Shown piece after piece: positions 1 through 7,417 of a stretch of 14,155 bases of DNA (position 1 is its first letter; each line of letters starts with the position of its first letter). The notes beneath the pieces are model-generated. The model saw nothing but the letters and a program-made list of their open reading frames with translations. It searched no databases and was not told the DNA's origin. The DNA is from UBA1535 sp002323775 (lineage in GTDB: Bacteria; Bacillota; Clostridia; Tissierellales; Sedimentibacteraceae): contig DAMAHZ010000079.1 in NCBI GenBank assembly GCA_031993545.1, positions 1 through 14,155 on the forward strand, read 5' to 3'. The position numbers were made by a program, and so were the translations under genes.

Positions 1-1037
1 TTTTCCTTTGTTTTTACATTATTTGAATCATCTTTTGGAACACTTTTTTGTTTTTCATTTGCGAATACTACTTTATCCTCTTGCTCGTTACCAAATCCAG
101 TAGCAATAACTGTTACCTTTACAGAATCTCCCATTTGTTCTTCAACGTTAGCGCCAAAGATTATTTCTACTTCTGGGTCTGCTGCCTCCTGTATCAATCT
201 TGCTGCCTCATTAACCTCATGTATTCCCATGTTTAGTCCACCAGTTATATTTAATATAACTCCTCTTGCTCCGTTTATAGAAGTTTCTAAAAGCGGACTT
301 TGGACAGCTTGCTTTGCAGCATTTATAGCTCTGTTATCTCCCGATGCAAAGCCTATACCCATGTGAGCTAAGCCTTGTCCCATCATTATGGACTTAACAT
401 CTGCGAAATCCAAGTTAAGCATAGCAGGTATAGCAATTAAATCAGATATACCCTGTATACCTTGTCTTAAAACTTCGTCAGCAAAATTAAATGCCTCTAC
501 CATTGTAGTCTTTTTATCTGAAGTTTCTAATAATTTGTCATTTGGAATAATAACTAATGAATCTATATTTTCTTTTAATTTTCTAAGACCTATATCTGCA
601 TTTTTGGCTCTTTTCATTCCTTCAAACATGAAAGGCTTTGTAACTACAGCTACTGTCAAAATTCCCTGTGCCTTAGCAATGCTCGCTATATATGGTGCTG
701 CACCTGTTCCGGTTCCACCACCCATACCAGCAGTAATGAATACCATATCTGCTCCAGTCAACAAATCTATTAAATCTGACTTGTTTTCCTCAGCCGCTCT
801 TTCACCGATTTCTGGTTTTGCCCCTGCACCAAGTCCTCCAGTCAGCTTCTCTCCTATTTGAAATTTTATCTCTGCCTTAGAACGGTCTAATTGCTGTTTA
901 TCGGTATTTACTGCAATAAAACTTACTCCCTTTACACCTGCTTCGATCATTCTGTCTACAGCATTATTTCCTCCGCCACCTACTCCTATGACTTTTATAT
1001 TAGCTAGTCCATCATTTTTCGCATCAAATTCAAACAT
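1..1037 (-). CDS. ftsZ: Cell division GTPase FtsZ (3' end outside window)
   Basis: FtsZ is the tubulin-like GTPase that polymerises into the cytoplasmic Z ring and recruits the divisome. I translated it by hand: 345 complete codons run from the ATG at 1035-1037 to the window edge with no stop. The nucleotide-binding glycine loop GVGGGGNNAV lies near residues 18-27, the tubulin signature GGGTGTGAAP at 106-115, KPFMFEG at 134-140, and the T7 synergy loop NLDFADVK at 208-215, which supplies the catalytic aspartates. The globular domain ends near residue 315. The visible remainder is a charged, disordered linker (EKQKSVPKDDSNNVKTKE), so only the end of the linker and the C-terminal partner-binding peptide are missing. 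A GGAGG box sits 7 bases before the ATG. The gene follows sbp after 114 bases, with no ftsA between. Identification is certain; only the total length is unknown. Confidence 0.98.
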   Translation of the reverse strand, partial: MFEFDAKNDGLANIKVIGVGGGGNNAVDRMIEAGVKGVSFIAVNTDKQQLDRSKAEIKFQIGEKLTGGLGAGAKPEIGERAAEENKSDLIDLLTGADMVFITAGMGGGTGTGAAPYIASIAKAQGILTVAVVTKPFMFEGMKRAKNADIGLRKLKENIDSLVIIPNDKLLETSDKKTTMVEAFNFADEVLRQGIQGISDLIAIPAMLNLDFADVKSIMMGQGLAHMGIGFASGDNRAINAAKQAVQSPLLETSINGARGVILNITGGLNMGIHEVNEAARLIQEAADPEVEIIFGANVEEQMGDSVKVTVIATGFGNEQEDKVVFANEKQKSVPKDDSNNVKTKE

Positions 1038-1151
1038 ATATTGTCCTCCAATTAAGGTTTTATCAATTTTTATATAAACTTATGTAAATAATTTTTAAAA
1101 ATATTACATCAAACTAATTACTGCCGAGAAAAGTATTAACCCCACAACTTA

Positions 1152-1499
1152 CTATGCTTTTCTCTTAAAATTTACAAGTGAAACTACTAACAGACTAAGA
1201 TTTTTATATATATTATTCCCAAATGCAAATATAACTGCTAAATATAATGGCAACCCTAATTTGTCACTTATAAATCCTATTCCTACCGCTATTATTATAT
1301 CAATAAATATGTATATAAAGCAATAGCTAATTTTAAAATCTTCTATATTTTTTTTAGATACTATTGTAAATATAGAATTTATTATTGCCAATATTAATAA
1401 TAGCATATATATAGAATGCTTAGAATCTATATATATTCCAAAATTTGGCAACATTCCAATTAAAATTCCAATTACTATACCTGATAATACAAACAACAT
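1152..1499 (-). CDS. sbp: Small basic family membrane protein Sbp (DUF1290)
   Basis: This is a 115-residue integral membrane protein of the Sbp/DUF1290 family, encoded just before ftsA-ftsZ in Bacillus. Its biochemical function is not established. About four hydrophobic segments are visible (roughly residues 2-17, 30-48, 56-78 and 85-100), with a basic C-terminus ending KRKA. The best family match is the C-terminal half, SDKLGLPLYLAVIFAFGNN. The central segment, which in typical members carries a small-residue motif of the ALDS...GG type, is degenerate here (AIINSIFTIVSKKN), so this copy looks divergent. The start is an ATG with an AGAAAGGG box upstream, 12 bases after the preceding DUF881 gene. 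The stop is a tandem TAG-TAA. The family call rests on length, topology, the C-terminal motif and gene position. Confidence 0.85.
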   Translation of the reverse strand: MLFVLSGIVIGILIGMLPNFGIYIDSKHSIYMLLLILAIINSIFTIVSKKNIEDFKISYCFIYIFIDIIIAVGIGFISDKLGLPLYLAVIFAFGNNIYKNLSLLVVSLVNFKRKA

Positions 1500-1511
1500 T
1501 TTTATCCCTTT

Positions 1512-2231
1512 CTATTCTTCCGCAACCTTTGCATATTTTATTTTAAATTTTTCTTTATTCTTAGGAATACTTATATCATAACTCTTTATCGCCATAATAT
1601 CAATCCCATAATTCTCTTTTAAGTTATGAGCATAAGATTCCGGAGATTCAATTACCCTTCCTAAAAGAAGCTCAGGGTCTCCTATTGCCTTTATAATAAA
1701 TGGTGCTGCAACAACCTCTCCATTAATTCTAATTACAGGCCCAATACATATAACCTCTGTTGTGCTGACTATCCTCTTTCCATTTATTGCTATTGCCTCT
1801 GCTCCTGCTGCATTTAACTCACTTATAATTATTCTCACATCAAGGTCATGAACTATTTTTTCATTTATACTTAAAGAGTCACTTGTAAGATTATCTGTCA
1901 TTCTTATAGTAATACCTGGTCCACGTAGGTCAGTAGCTCCATTTATCGCTTCTAAAGCAGCTATATTTGAACGAATTGTCACAGCACTATCAAATATATC
2001 TTCAATATTATTTCTGATATCATCCATTCTTGCTAGTTGTGCCTTTCGGTCTTCATCTAATTTATTTATTTCATCTGTTGTTTCACTCAGAGTTTTTCTT
2101 AACTCATTGATATTTTTTGCCTTAAACATATTATCAACATCTAAATCCGGGCTTACATTGTACAAAATAAAAATTATAAACGAAAACACTATTAAAAATG
2201 TCGGCACTTTAAGGAAATAAGATTTTTCCAT
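1512..2231 (-). CDS. DUF881 membrane-anchored coiled-coil protein (YlxX/YlxW-like), second copy
   Basis: This is a 239-residue DUF881 family protein, one of two adjacent copies. Function is unknown; in Bacillus the homologous pair ylxW-ylxX occupies the same place between divIB and sbp. A single membrane segment spans about residues 9-25. A predicted coiled coil covers about 35-95 (KNINELRKTLSETTDEINKL and onward). The DUF881 domain covers about 96-235, with the hallmark AGAEAIAIN at 142-150 followed by GKRI and a later PFIIKAIGD. The expected topology is a short cytoplasmic N-terminus with the coiled coil and domain outside the membrane. The ATG has AGAAAGG about 12 bases upstream and lies 17 bases after the stop of the other copy. 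The two copies share the domain core but differ in anchor and coil, which suggests old duplicates rather than a recent one. Confidence 0.88.
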   Translation of the reverse strand: MEKSYFLKVPTFLIVFSFIIFILYNVSPDLDVDNMFKAKNINELRKTLSETTDEINKLDEDRKAQLARMDDIRNNIEDIFDSAVTIRSNIAALEAINGATDLRGPGITIRMTDNLTSDSLSINEKIVHDLDVRIIISELNAAGAEAIAINGKRIVSTTEVICIGPVIRINGEVVAAPFIIKAIGDPELLLGRVIESPESYAHNLKENYGIDIMAIKSYDISIPKNKEKFKIKYAKVAEE

Positions 2232-2248
2232 CTGATAATCAAACCTTT

Positions 2249-2986
2249 CTAATATTCTTCTTCCTCAGAATTATAAGGTACTGCAAATTTAAACTCCTTT
2301 AAACTGCTTAAAGCATTGATTTCTATATCATCACTTTCAACAATTTCCACCTCAAAACCAATGTTTTTAAGCTCCTCCAAAATTCCACTTGGGAAGTTTA
2401 TAGCAGAGTTTAATGTTCTTTTATCTCCAATAGCCTTTATTTCTATAGGTGCAGTTACTCTTTTTCCGTTAATATTCAAATAATTAGTTACTGGGACAAT
2501 TTCAGTATTTGAGGTAAATCTCTGATCATTTATCGCAATTGCTTCTGCACCTGCTGAATTCAGATAACTCACTATACTTAAAATGCTCCAATAATACTCC
2601 GATATGTTTAATTGACCATAATACTCTGAATTACCACCCTCAGGCACTTTTATATCAATTATTATACCTTGTCCTTTTACATCAAAGCCTCCGGATAAGA
2701 CCTTATAGCTATTTAGTTGTTCTATCAAATCTTCATGGCTCTTTTCATCTTTTTCAAGTCTTTCTTCTAAAACTCTAACATCTGTTTTTAAGGAATTAAT
2801 AGTATCATATAGTGCTCTTTTTTCAATATATGCCTTATTAATTTCCTCTCTTATCATAGAAATTTGTCTCTCACCTATATTATCGTCATTTAAAATATTT
2901 TTAGAAGAATCATATAAGGATATAAGTAAAAATCCAAGAATTAAACTTAAACTAAATATTACAGCATTTATGTATGTTTTTTTCAT
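2249..2986 (-). CDS. DUF881 membrane-anchored coiled-coil protein (YlxW-like), first copy
   Basis: This is a DUF881 family protein of 245 residues from the chosen start. A membrane anchor lies at about residues 5-24, a charged coiled coil at about 35-95, and the DUF881 domain at about 100-238, with AGAEAIAIN at 145-153 and APIEIKAIGD at 179-188. The C-terminus is acidic (NSEEEEY). An in-frame ATG at 3062-3064 would add 26 basic residues and overlap ftsQ by 58 bases, but no spaced ribosome binding site supports it. The ATG at 2984-2986 begins MKKTYINAV directly before the anchor, has AGGGG about 14 bases upstream, and leaves a 20-base gap after ftsQ, so I prefer it. Role unknown; the position between ftsQ and ftsZ implies a division or envelope function. 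Confidence 0.87.
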   Translation of the reverse strand: MKKTYINAVIFSLSLILGFLLISLYDSSKNILNDDNIGERQISMIREEINKAYIEKRALYDTINSLKTDVRVLEERLEKDEKSHEDLIEQLNSYKVLSGGFDVKGQGIIIDIKVPEGGNSEYYGQLNISEYYWSILSIVSYLNSAGAEAIAINDQRFTSNTEIVPVTNYLNINGKRVTAPIEIKAIGDKRTLNSAINFPSGILEELKNIGFEVEIVESDDIEINALSSLKEFKFAVPYNSEEEEY

Positions 2987-3006
2987 GTTTAAAATCTTTT
3001 CCCCTT

Positions 3007-3786
3007 TTAATTTATTTTTTGCGAACATACAGGGTGCTCTCCTTTTGTGTAATCTAATATCCATCCCTTGACTTCATTTCCTTCTTCAAGCCTTTTCTTG
3101 ATTATTTCCAGTGCAAAATTATAACTATACAATTCATCATTATTAAGCTCAAATTTTATTTCCATACCATATTTAGTATCTACAGAAATTATATTATCAG
3201 CATAAATGTAAATTTTCTGCACCTTATCAATGTCATTCAAGGAATCTGAATGTTCTAATAACTCATTTATTTTTTTAAAATTGTATAAACCATCAATTTT
3301 TATTTCTTCCCCTATATTGTATACTACTGGAACAAAACTTTCAATAGGAAATAAAACATTATTTTGTAAATTTCCGTCCAATACAAAAGCATTTTTATCA
3401 GTAACTATTATATCATCCTTATAGTTAATTAAATATTTTTCTTCTCGTTCAACAATTTTAATGCTTATCCTGTTTGGAATATAGTATGATACCTTACAAT
3501 CCTCAATATACACTTCTTCTTTTAATCTTTCCTTTATTTCTTTTCTATTTACACTAAATAATTTTTCTCCCAGATTTATCCCCATTTTAGAAGCTAAATA
3601 TTCAAATGAGTAAACCCTATTACCCTCGATATTAAATCCTACGATATTAAATATATCAGTTTTATTAACAAAGTAATTAAGGCAAAAAGCAAGAGTAACA
3701 GTAGCCATAATTATGGCTACTGTTGTTATATAAATCTTTCTCATTTTTTTACGAACTTTTTTCCTGCGTTTTTTTTCGCTGCTCAT
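3007..3786 (-). CDS. ftsQ: Cell division protein FtsQ/DivIB
   Basis: This is a 259-residue bitopic division protein of the FtsQ/DivIB family. It binds FtsL and the DivIC/FtsB-type partner and helps control septal peptidoglycan synthesis. A very basic cytoplasmic tail (SSEKKRRKKVRKKMRK) comes first. A membrane segment follows at about residues 18-38, then a POTRA domain at about 44-113 (FNIVGFNIEGNRVYSFEYLA ... YYIPNRISIKIVEREE), then the beta domain up to about residue 245. The pattern of a strand with GN, a helix, and PN.(I/L).I.(I/V).ER is the family hallmark. The ATG lies 18 bases after murA, with AGAAGGG about 13 bases upstream and AAGG immediately before it. The DUF881 pair follows within 20 bases. 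DivIB is the name used for Gram-positive members. Confidence 0.93.
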   Translation of the reverse strand: MSSEKKRRKKVRKKMRKIYITTVAIIMATVTLAFCLNYFVNKTDIFNIVGFNIEGNRVYSFEYLASKMGINLGEKLFSVNRKEIKERLKEEVYIEDCKVSYYIPNRISIKIVEREEKYLINYKDDIIVTDKNAFVLDGNLQNNVLFPIESFVPVVYNIGEEIKIDGLYNFKKINELLEHSDSLNDIDKVQKIYIYADNIISVDTKYGMEIKFELNNDELYSYNFALEIIKKRLEEGNEVKGWILDYTKGEHPVCSQKIN

Positions 3787-3804
3787 CCTTCAAAATATTC
3801 CCTT

Positions 3805-5076
3805 CTATTTCTCAGCTATATCAGCCCCTAAATTCCATAATTTATTGGCGAATTTTTCATATCCTCTATCTATATGCTCTATGTTATTAGCTACAGTCCT
3901 CCCCTCAGCTGATAATGCTGCTAACACAAGAGCTGCACCACCACGAAGGTCTCTGACATCTATATTTTCCCCATGTAATTTACTTACTCCATTTATAATT
4001 GCGAGATTGTCTTTTATAACAATATTGGCTCCCATTTTATTAAGCTCACTTACATGCTTAAACCTATTTTCAAAAACATTCTCCTCAATATATGATGTTC
4101 CTTCAGCACGGCACAATGAAGCCATGAGCTGTGCCTGCATATCTGTTGGAAATCCCGGATAAGGTCGTGAACTAATCTTATCCATAGCCCTAATCCTATC
4201 ATTGTTAATCATATAAATATAATCCTCAACATCATCGATTAGGCAACCAGCTTCTCTATACAATTTTATTATACCACTTAAATATCTCTTATCAACATTC
4301 TTTATGCAAATCTTGCTTTTAGTGCTGGCAGCCAATGCCATAAATGTTCCTGCTTCTATTCTATCTGAAATAATGCTGTATTCAACAGGCTCATCATATG
4401 ATATATTTTTAGCCATATTTTTAGATCCAAATACCGTTATAGTATCTGTCCCCGCTCCCTCTACGCAGTATCCACATTTTACCAAAAATCTCTGCAAATC
4501 AAGTATTTCAGGCTCTTTTGCTGAATTATAAATTCTCGTTCTTCCTTCTACACTTAAAGCAAAAAGCATAAGGTTTTCTGTGGCACCAACACTTGGATAT
4601 CTAAGGCTTATATCGTTGCTCTTAGTGTTATGTGACGAGCATAAAATAAATTCGCCTTCCTCCGTGACATCAACACCTAATTCCTTTAATCCATATAAAT
4701 GCAAATCTATAGGTCTTGAGCCTATATCACAGCCTCCGGGATAGGTGATTTTTGCCACCTTATTACGCCCAAGCATTGGTCCTAAGAAGATTATTGAGGA
4801 CCTTAATTTTTTAGAAAGTTTATCAGATATATCACATGTATTCAAGTTTTTAGTATTAATATAACAAGACCCACCCTCATAATATGCAGAGCATCCCAGC
4901 AATATTAATATTTCTAACATCATTTTAACATCATCTATATCAGGAACATTTTTAATTATGTATTCTCTCCCACACAAAATGGTACTTGCTAAAATAGGTA
5001 ATGCCGAATTTTTAGATCCGCTTATTTTAACTATACCTTCTAATTTATTACCACCGTTTATAATGTAAGTTCTCAT
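3805..5076 (-). CDS. murA: UDP-N-acetylglucosamine 1-carboxyvinyltransferase MurA
   Basis: MurA transfers enolpyruvate from PEP to UDP-GlcNAc, the first committed cytoplasmic step of peptidoglycan synthesis and the target of fosfomycin. From the chosen ATG the protein is 423 residues, the usual length. Lys22 and Asn23 (GSKNSALPILAST) fall at the same positions as in the E. coli enzyme. The PEP-binding and fosfomycin-reactive cysteine is Cys116 in YPGGCDIGSRPIDLH, so the enzyme should not be intrinsically fosfomycin resistant through a Cys-to-Asp change. FPTDMQAQ, ENRF and DVRDLRGG are also present. A longer reading from a TTG at 5122-5124 would add 16 residues with no ribosome binding site. 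The ATG at 5074-5076 has GGAGGGG 4 bases upstream and begins MRTYIINGG, so I chose it. In Bacillus this position holds murB instead. Confidence 0.97.
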   Translation of the reverse strand: MRTYIINGGNKLEGIVKISGSKNSALPILASTILCGREYIIKNVPDIDDVKMMLEILILLGCSAYYEGGSCYINTKNLNTCDISDKLSKKLRSSIIFLGPMLGRNKVAKITYPGGCDIGSRPIDLHLYGLKELGVDVTEEGEFILCSSHNTKSNDISLRYPSVGATENLMLFALSVEGRTRIYNSAKEPEILDLQRFLVKCGYCVEGAGTDTITVFGSKNMAKNISYDEPVEYSIISDRIEAGTFMALAASTKSKICIKNVDKRYLSGIIKLYREAGCLIDDVEDYIYMINNDRIRAMDKISSRPYPGFPTDMQAQLMASLCRAEGTSYIEENVFENRFKHVSELNKMGANIVIKDNLAIINGVSKLHGENIDVRDLRGGAALVLAALSAEGRTVANNIEHIDRGYEKFANKLWNLGADIAEK

Positions 5077-5080
5077 CAAA

Positions 5081-5087
5081 CCCCTCC
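5081..5087 (-). promoter_or_regulatory. murA ribosome binding site
   Basis: The minus-strand bases GGAGGGG end 4 bases before the ATG at 5074-5076. This strong Shine-Dalgarno box decides the murA start against the upstream TTG reading. Confidence 0.85.
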
Positions 5088-5113
5088 GAACAAGTAACAA
5101 AATAATATAAGTT

Positions 5114-5142
5114 ATTTTATGCAATATTTTCTCACTTGTTAC
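5114..5142 (-). promoter_or_regulatory. Candidate sigma-A promoter for murA, within a dyad
   Basis: On the minus strand GTAACA (5137-5142, four of six matches to TTGACA) is followed after exactly 17 bases by TAAAAT (5114-5119, five of six matches to TATAAT). Transcription would start near 5107, giving a leader of about 30 bases to the murA ATG. The 94-base gap after murG is long enough for a promoter, while most neighbouring junctions are tight. AT-rich DNA yields such matches by chance, so this is a hypothesis only. Confidence 0.3.
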
Positions 5143-5170
5143 AGAACTTATTTACGATACTTACAGATAG

Positions 5171-6280
5171 CTATTTTTTTGATGCTAACTCAAATACTAA
5201 TTTATATAGCTCATCCTCAGCGTTAAGTTCACCAAGCTTCTTAGAATTTAATGACATTGCAGGAAGTTCATTTGAATCACTTATGATTTTATCAATTGTA
5301 CTTACCAATGTTTTTTCCTTTAATTCACTCTCTAAAATAACAATTGCAGCTCCTTTTTTTTCAAGAGCTCTTGCATTATATTCTTGATGATTTTCTGCTG
5401 TGTACGCCTTTGGAATTAAAATAGATGGAACTCCTATTTTCGTAATTTCTGCTATTGTTATGGCTCCTGCACTTCCAATTACCAAATCACTCGCACTTAG
5501 AGCTGTTGGTGAATCATACATATAGTCAACAATTTTCACATTAGATGGTATCTCTAAATTATTAGCCTTTAAGCACTCGTCAAAATCCTCTTTAAGTCTT
5601 TTTCCTGTTACGTGTAAAAGCCTAATTTTATCATTTTTCTTTATATTTTTTATTAAATCTATTACAGCATCATTTAGACTTTTTTGTCCTCCGCTGCCAC
5701 CAAAGGAATAAATAAATATTTCATCGTTTTTTAAATTGTATTTTTTCCTTGATTCAACCCTACTAGCTTCCTTTACTTCTTTTCTAACAGGATTTCCTAC
5801 AAGAACAAGCTTATCTTTGTATTTAAAGTATTTACTAGCTTCTTCAAAGCTAATAGCTATTTTATTAACTACTCTTGAAAGCAGTCTGTTGGTAATGCCC
5901 GGAAACACATTCTGCTCATGCAGCATTGTTGGAACGCCCTTTATAGCAGCAGCTAAAACAACAGGACCACAGACATATCCACCTGTTCCTACAACGACAT
6001 CTGGCTTAAATTCTTTTATTATAGCCATGGATTGCAATACTCCCTTGATTGTCACAGCTAGGGTTTTTATATTTTCAAAGCTAATTTTTCTTTCCAAATA
6101 TTTTGCTTCTACAGTTTTAAAAGCAAAGCCCTGTTTTGGAACTAGGTCACTTTCCATTCCGTCCTCAGTTCCAACATACAATATTTCATTTTTACTATTT
6201 TCTTGTTTTATTCTCTGAGCGATAGCCAAAGCAGGATTTATGTGTCCTCCGGTACCGCCGCCACTTATCAATACTTTCAT
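5171..6280 (-). CDS. murG: UDP-GlcNAc:lipid I N-acetylglucosaminyltransferase MurG
   Basis: MurG is the membrane-associated GT28 glycosyltransferase that adds GlcNAc to lipid I to make lipid II on the inner face of the membrane. The protein has 369 residues. The N-terminal glycine loop GGGTGGHINPALA lies at residues 7-19, with the conserved His13. HEQN is at 121-124, the second glycine loop GGSGG at 194-198, and the UDP-GlcNAc-binding region GSAGAITIAEI near 269-279 followed by ENHQEYNARALEKKGAA at 296-312. In E. coli the segment before the helix reads CRSGALT; here Ser stands where Arg is found. The ATG has GAGAGGA about 7 bases upstream and follows ftsW by 12 bases, so the two are probably co-translated from one message. 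A 94-base gap separates it from murA. Confidence 0.97.
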   Translation of the reverse strand: MKVLISGGGTGGHINPALAIAQRIKQENSKNEILYVGTEDGMESDLVPKQGFAFKTVEAKYLERKISFENIKTLAVTIKGVLQSMAIIKEFKPDVVVGTGGYVCGPVVLAAAIKGVPTMLHEQNVFPGITNRLLSRVVNKIAISFEEASKYFKYKDKLVLVGNPVRKEVKEASRVESRKKYNLKNDEIFIYSFGGSGGQKSLNDAVIDLIKNIKKNDKIRLLHVTGKRLKEDFDECLKANNLEIPSNVKIVDYMYDSPTALSASDLVIGSAGAITIAEITKIGVPSILIPKAYTAENHQEYNARALEKKGAAIVILESELKEKTLVSTIDKIISDSNELPAMSLNSKKLGELNAEDELYKLVFELASKK

Positions 6281-6292
6281 GTTATGTTCCTC

Positions 6293-7417
6293 TCAATTCC
6301 TATTAACTTCTGAGGTTTTAGATATATTTAAAATTATTCCTATAGACGCAAGCAAAAACAACAATGATGTTCCTCCAGCACTTATAAATGGTAAAGCTCT
6401 CCCGGTTGGAGGCATTGAAGATGTAGCTACAGCTATATGAACAAGAAATTGAACTAAAACTAATGATGTTATCCCTATCGCTACAAGACTTCCGTAAAAA
6501 TCCTGTGCATTTATTGATATGCGTATACCACGCCATGCAAACAAAATAAATAATATTATTACAAATAAGCATCCCAAGAAACCAAGTTCTTCACCAATTA
6601 TAGAAAATATAAAATCATTATATGCCTCGGGCAAATAGAAAAATTTCTGCCTACTCTTTCCAAGTCCTAATCCAAAAAGTCCTCCGGTTCCAAGTGCGTA
6701 TAAGGATTGAACTATCTGCCATCCCTTGCCCTTAATATATTTAAAAGGATCTAAAAAAACAACTATTCTTTCTATTCTATACGCATATAATCCGATAAGC
6801 GCTCCTACTCCGGTAATTCCGGCTACACCAGTCAAGACCATATACAGCATTCTCGCACCTGCGCAGTAAAACATAATTACCAGAACTAATGCTAATACTA
6901 TAGATGTACTCAAATCCTTATGAATAACTATAAGTCCTACAAATCCAGCTATCGCAAGAAACGTATATATATACCCCTCTTTAAATTTATGTAATTTATC
7001 CCTTCTTTTATCCAAGAAATCTGCCAGACACAGTACAGCGGCTAATTTAACTATCTCTGATGGCTGCAAGCTAATTCCGCCAATTTCCAGCCACCTTTGA
7101 GCACCGTTTCCTTCAACTCCTAAAAAAATTGTCGCTAATGACAAGCCCACAGAAACAAGAAGAATTATTTTAGTAAATTTTCTATAAAGCTTATAAGGTA
7201 TAAGCGAGGTTATAATCATCAAAATAATCCCTGCTACACCTGCATATATTTGTTTTTTCAAAAAAAACAAAGAGCTTCCAAAATTATAATAGCCATCAGG
7301 GTAGCTAGAGCTATATACCATAAAAAATCCTACCAAAAGTAAGATTAATACTATAATTACCAATATCCAATCAACAGATTTTTTATTTGATTTTTGAATT
7401 CTTTCTACTTTCTCCAT
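6293..7417 (-). CDS. ftsW: SEDS peptidoglycan polymerase FtsW/SpoVE
   Basis: This is a 374-residue SEDS family membrane glycosyltransferase that polymerises lipid II together with a cognate class B PBP. About ten hydrophobic segments are visible after a short basic N-terminus (residues 1-15). SEDS hallmarks are ISLQPSEIVKLAAV near 115-128, IHKDLSTS near 165-172, the catalytic-region AYNDFIFSIIGEELGF near 265-280 (with Asp268), and the C-terminal MPPTGRALPFISAGGTSL near 335-352. The usual QPDLGT is altered to HKDLST, keeping the Asp. The ATG lies 35 bases inside murD; no other start precedes the first membrane helix, so the overlap is real and suggests translational coupling. The order murD-this gene-murG equals murD-spoVE-murG in Bacillus. 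Sequence alone cannot decide between a vegetative FtsW, a sporulation SpoVE or one protein doing both; RodA is less likely given the context. Confidence 0.92.
   Translation of the reverse strand: MEKVERIQKSNKKSVDWILVIIVLILLLVGFFMVYSSSYPDGYYNFGSSLFFLKKQIYAGVAGIILMIITSLIPYKLYRKFTKIILLVSVGLSLATIFLGVEGNGAQRWLEIGGISLQPSEIVKLAAVLCLADFLDKRRDKLHKFKEGYIYTFLAIAGFVGLIVIHKDLSTSIVLALVLVIMFYCAGARMLYMVLTGVAGITGVGALIGLYAYRIERIVVFLDPFKYIKGKGWQIVQSLYALGTGGLFGLGLGKSRQKFFYLPEAYNDFIFSIIGEELGFLGCLFVIILFILFAWRGIRISINAQDFYGSLVAIGITSLVLVQFLVHIAVATSSMPPTGRALPFISAGGTSLLFLLASIGIILNISKTSEVNRN

Noticed and set aside
388..861. Long plus-strand reading frame of 157 codons
   Set aside because: It lies fully antisense to ftsZ, has no ribosome binding site or recognisable motif, and is a by-product of the ftsZ codons. 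The same applies to plus-strand frames at 3845-4162 (opposite murA), 5736-6218 (opposite murG) and 8308-8595 (opposite murD).
1038..1151. Promoter and small hydrophobic ORF in the sbp-ftsZ gap
   Set aside because: A GTG frame of 13 codons after the sbp stops lacks a ribosome binding site, and no -35/-10 pair with good spacing is visible. The gap shows only the ftsZ GGAGG box.
2987..3064. N-terminal extension of the first DUF881 protein from the ATG at 3062-3064
   Set aside because: It overlaps ftsQ by 58 bases, has no spaced ribosome binding site and would put 26 charged residues before a normal membrane anchor.
5077..5124. N-terminal extension of MurA from a TTG at 5122-5124
   Set aside because: MurA from the ATG at 5074-5076 has the family length, places Lys22 and Asn23 as in E. 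coli, and has a strong GGAGGGG box.
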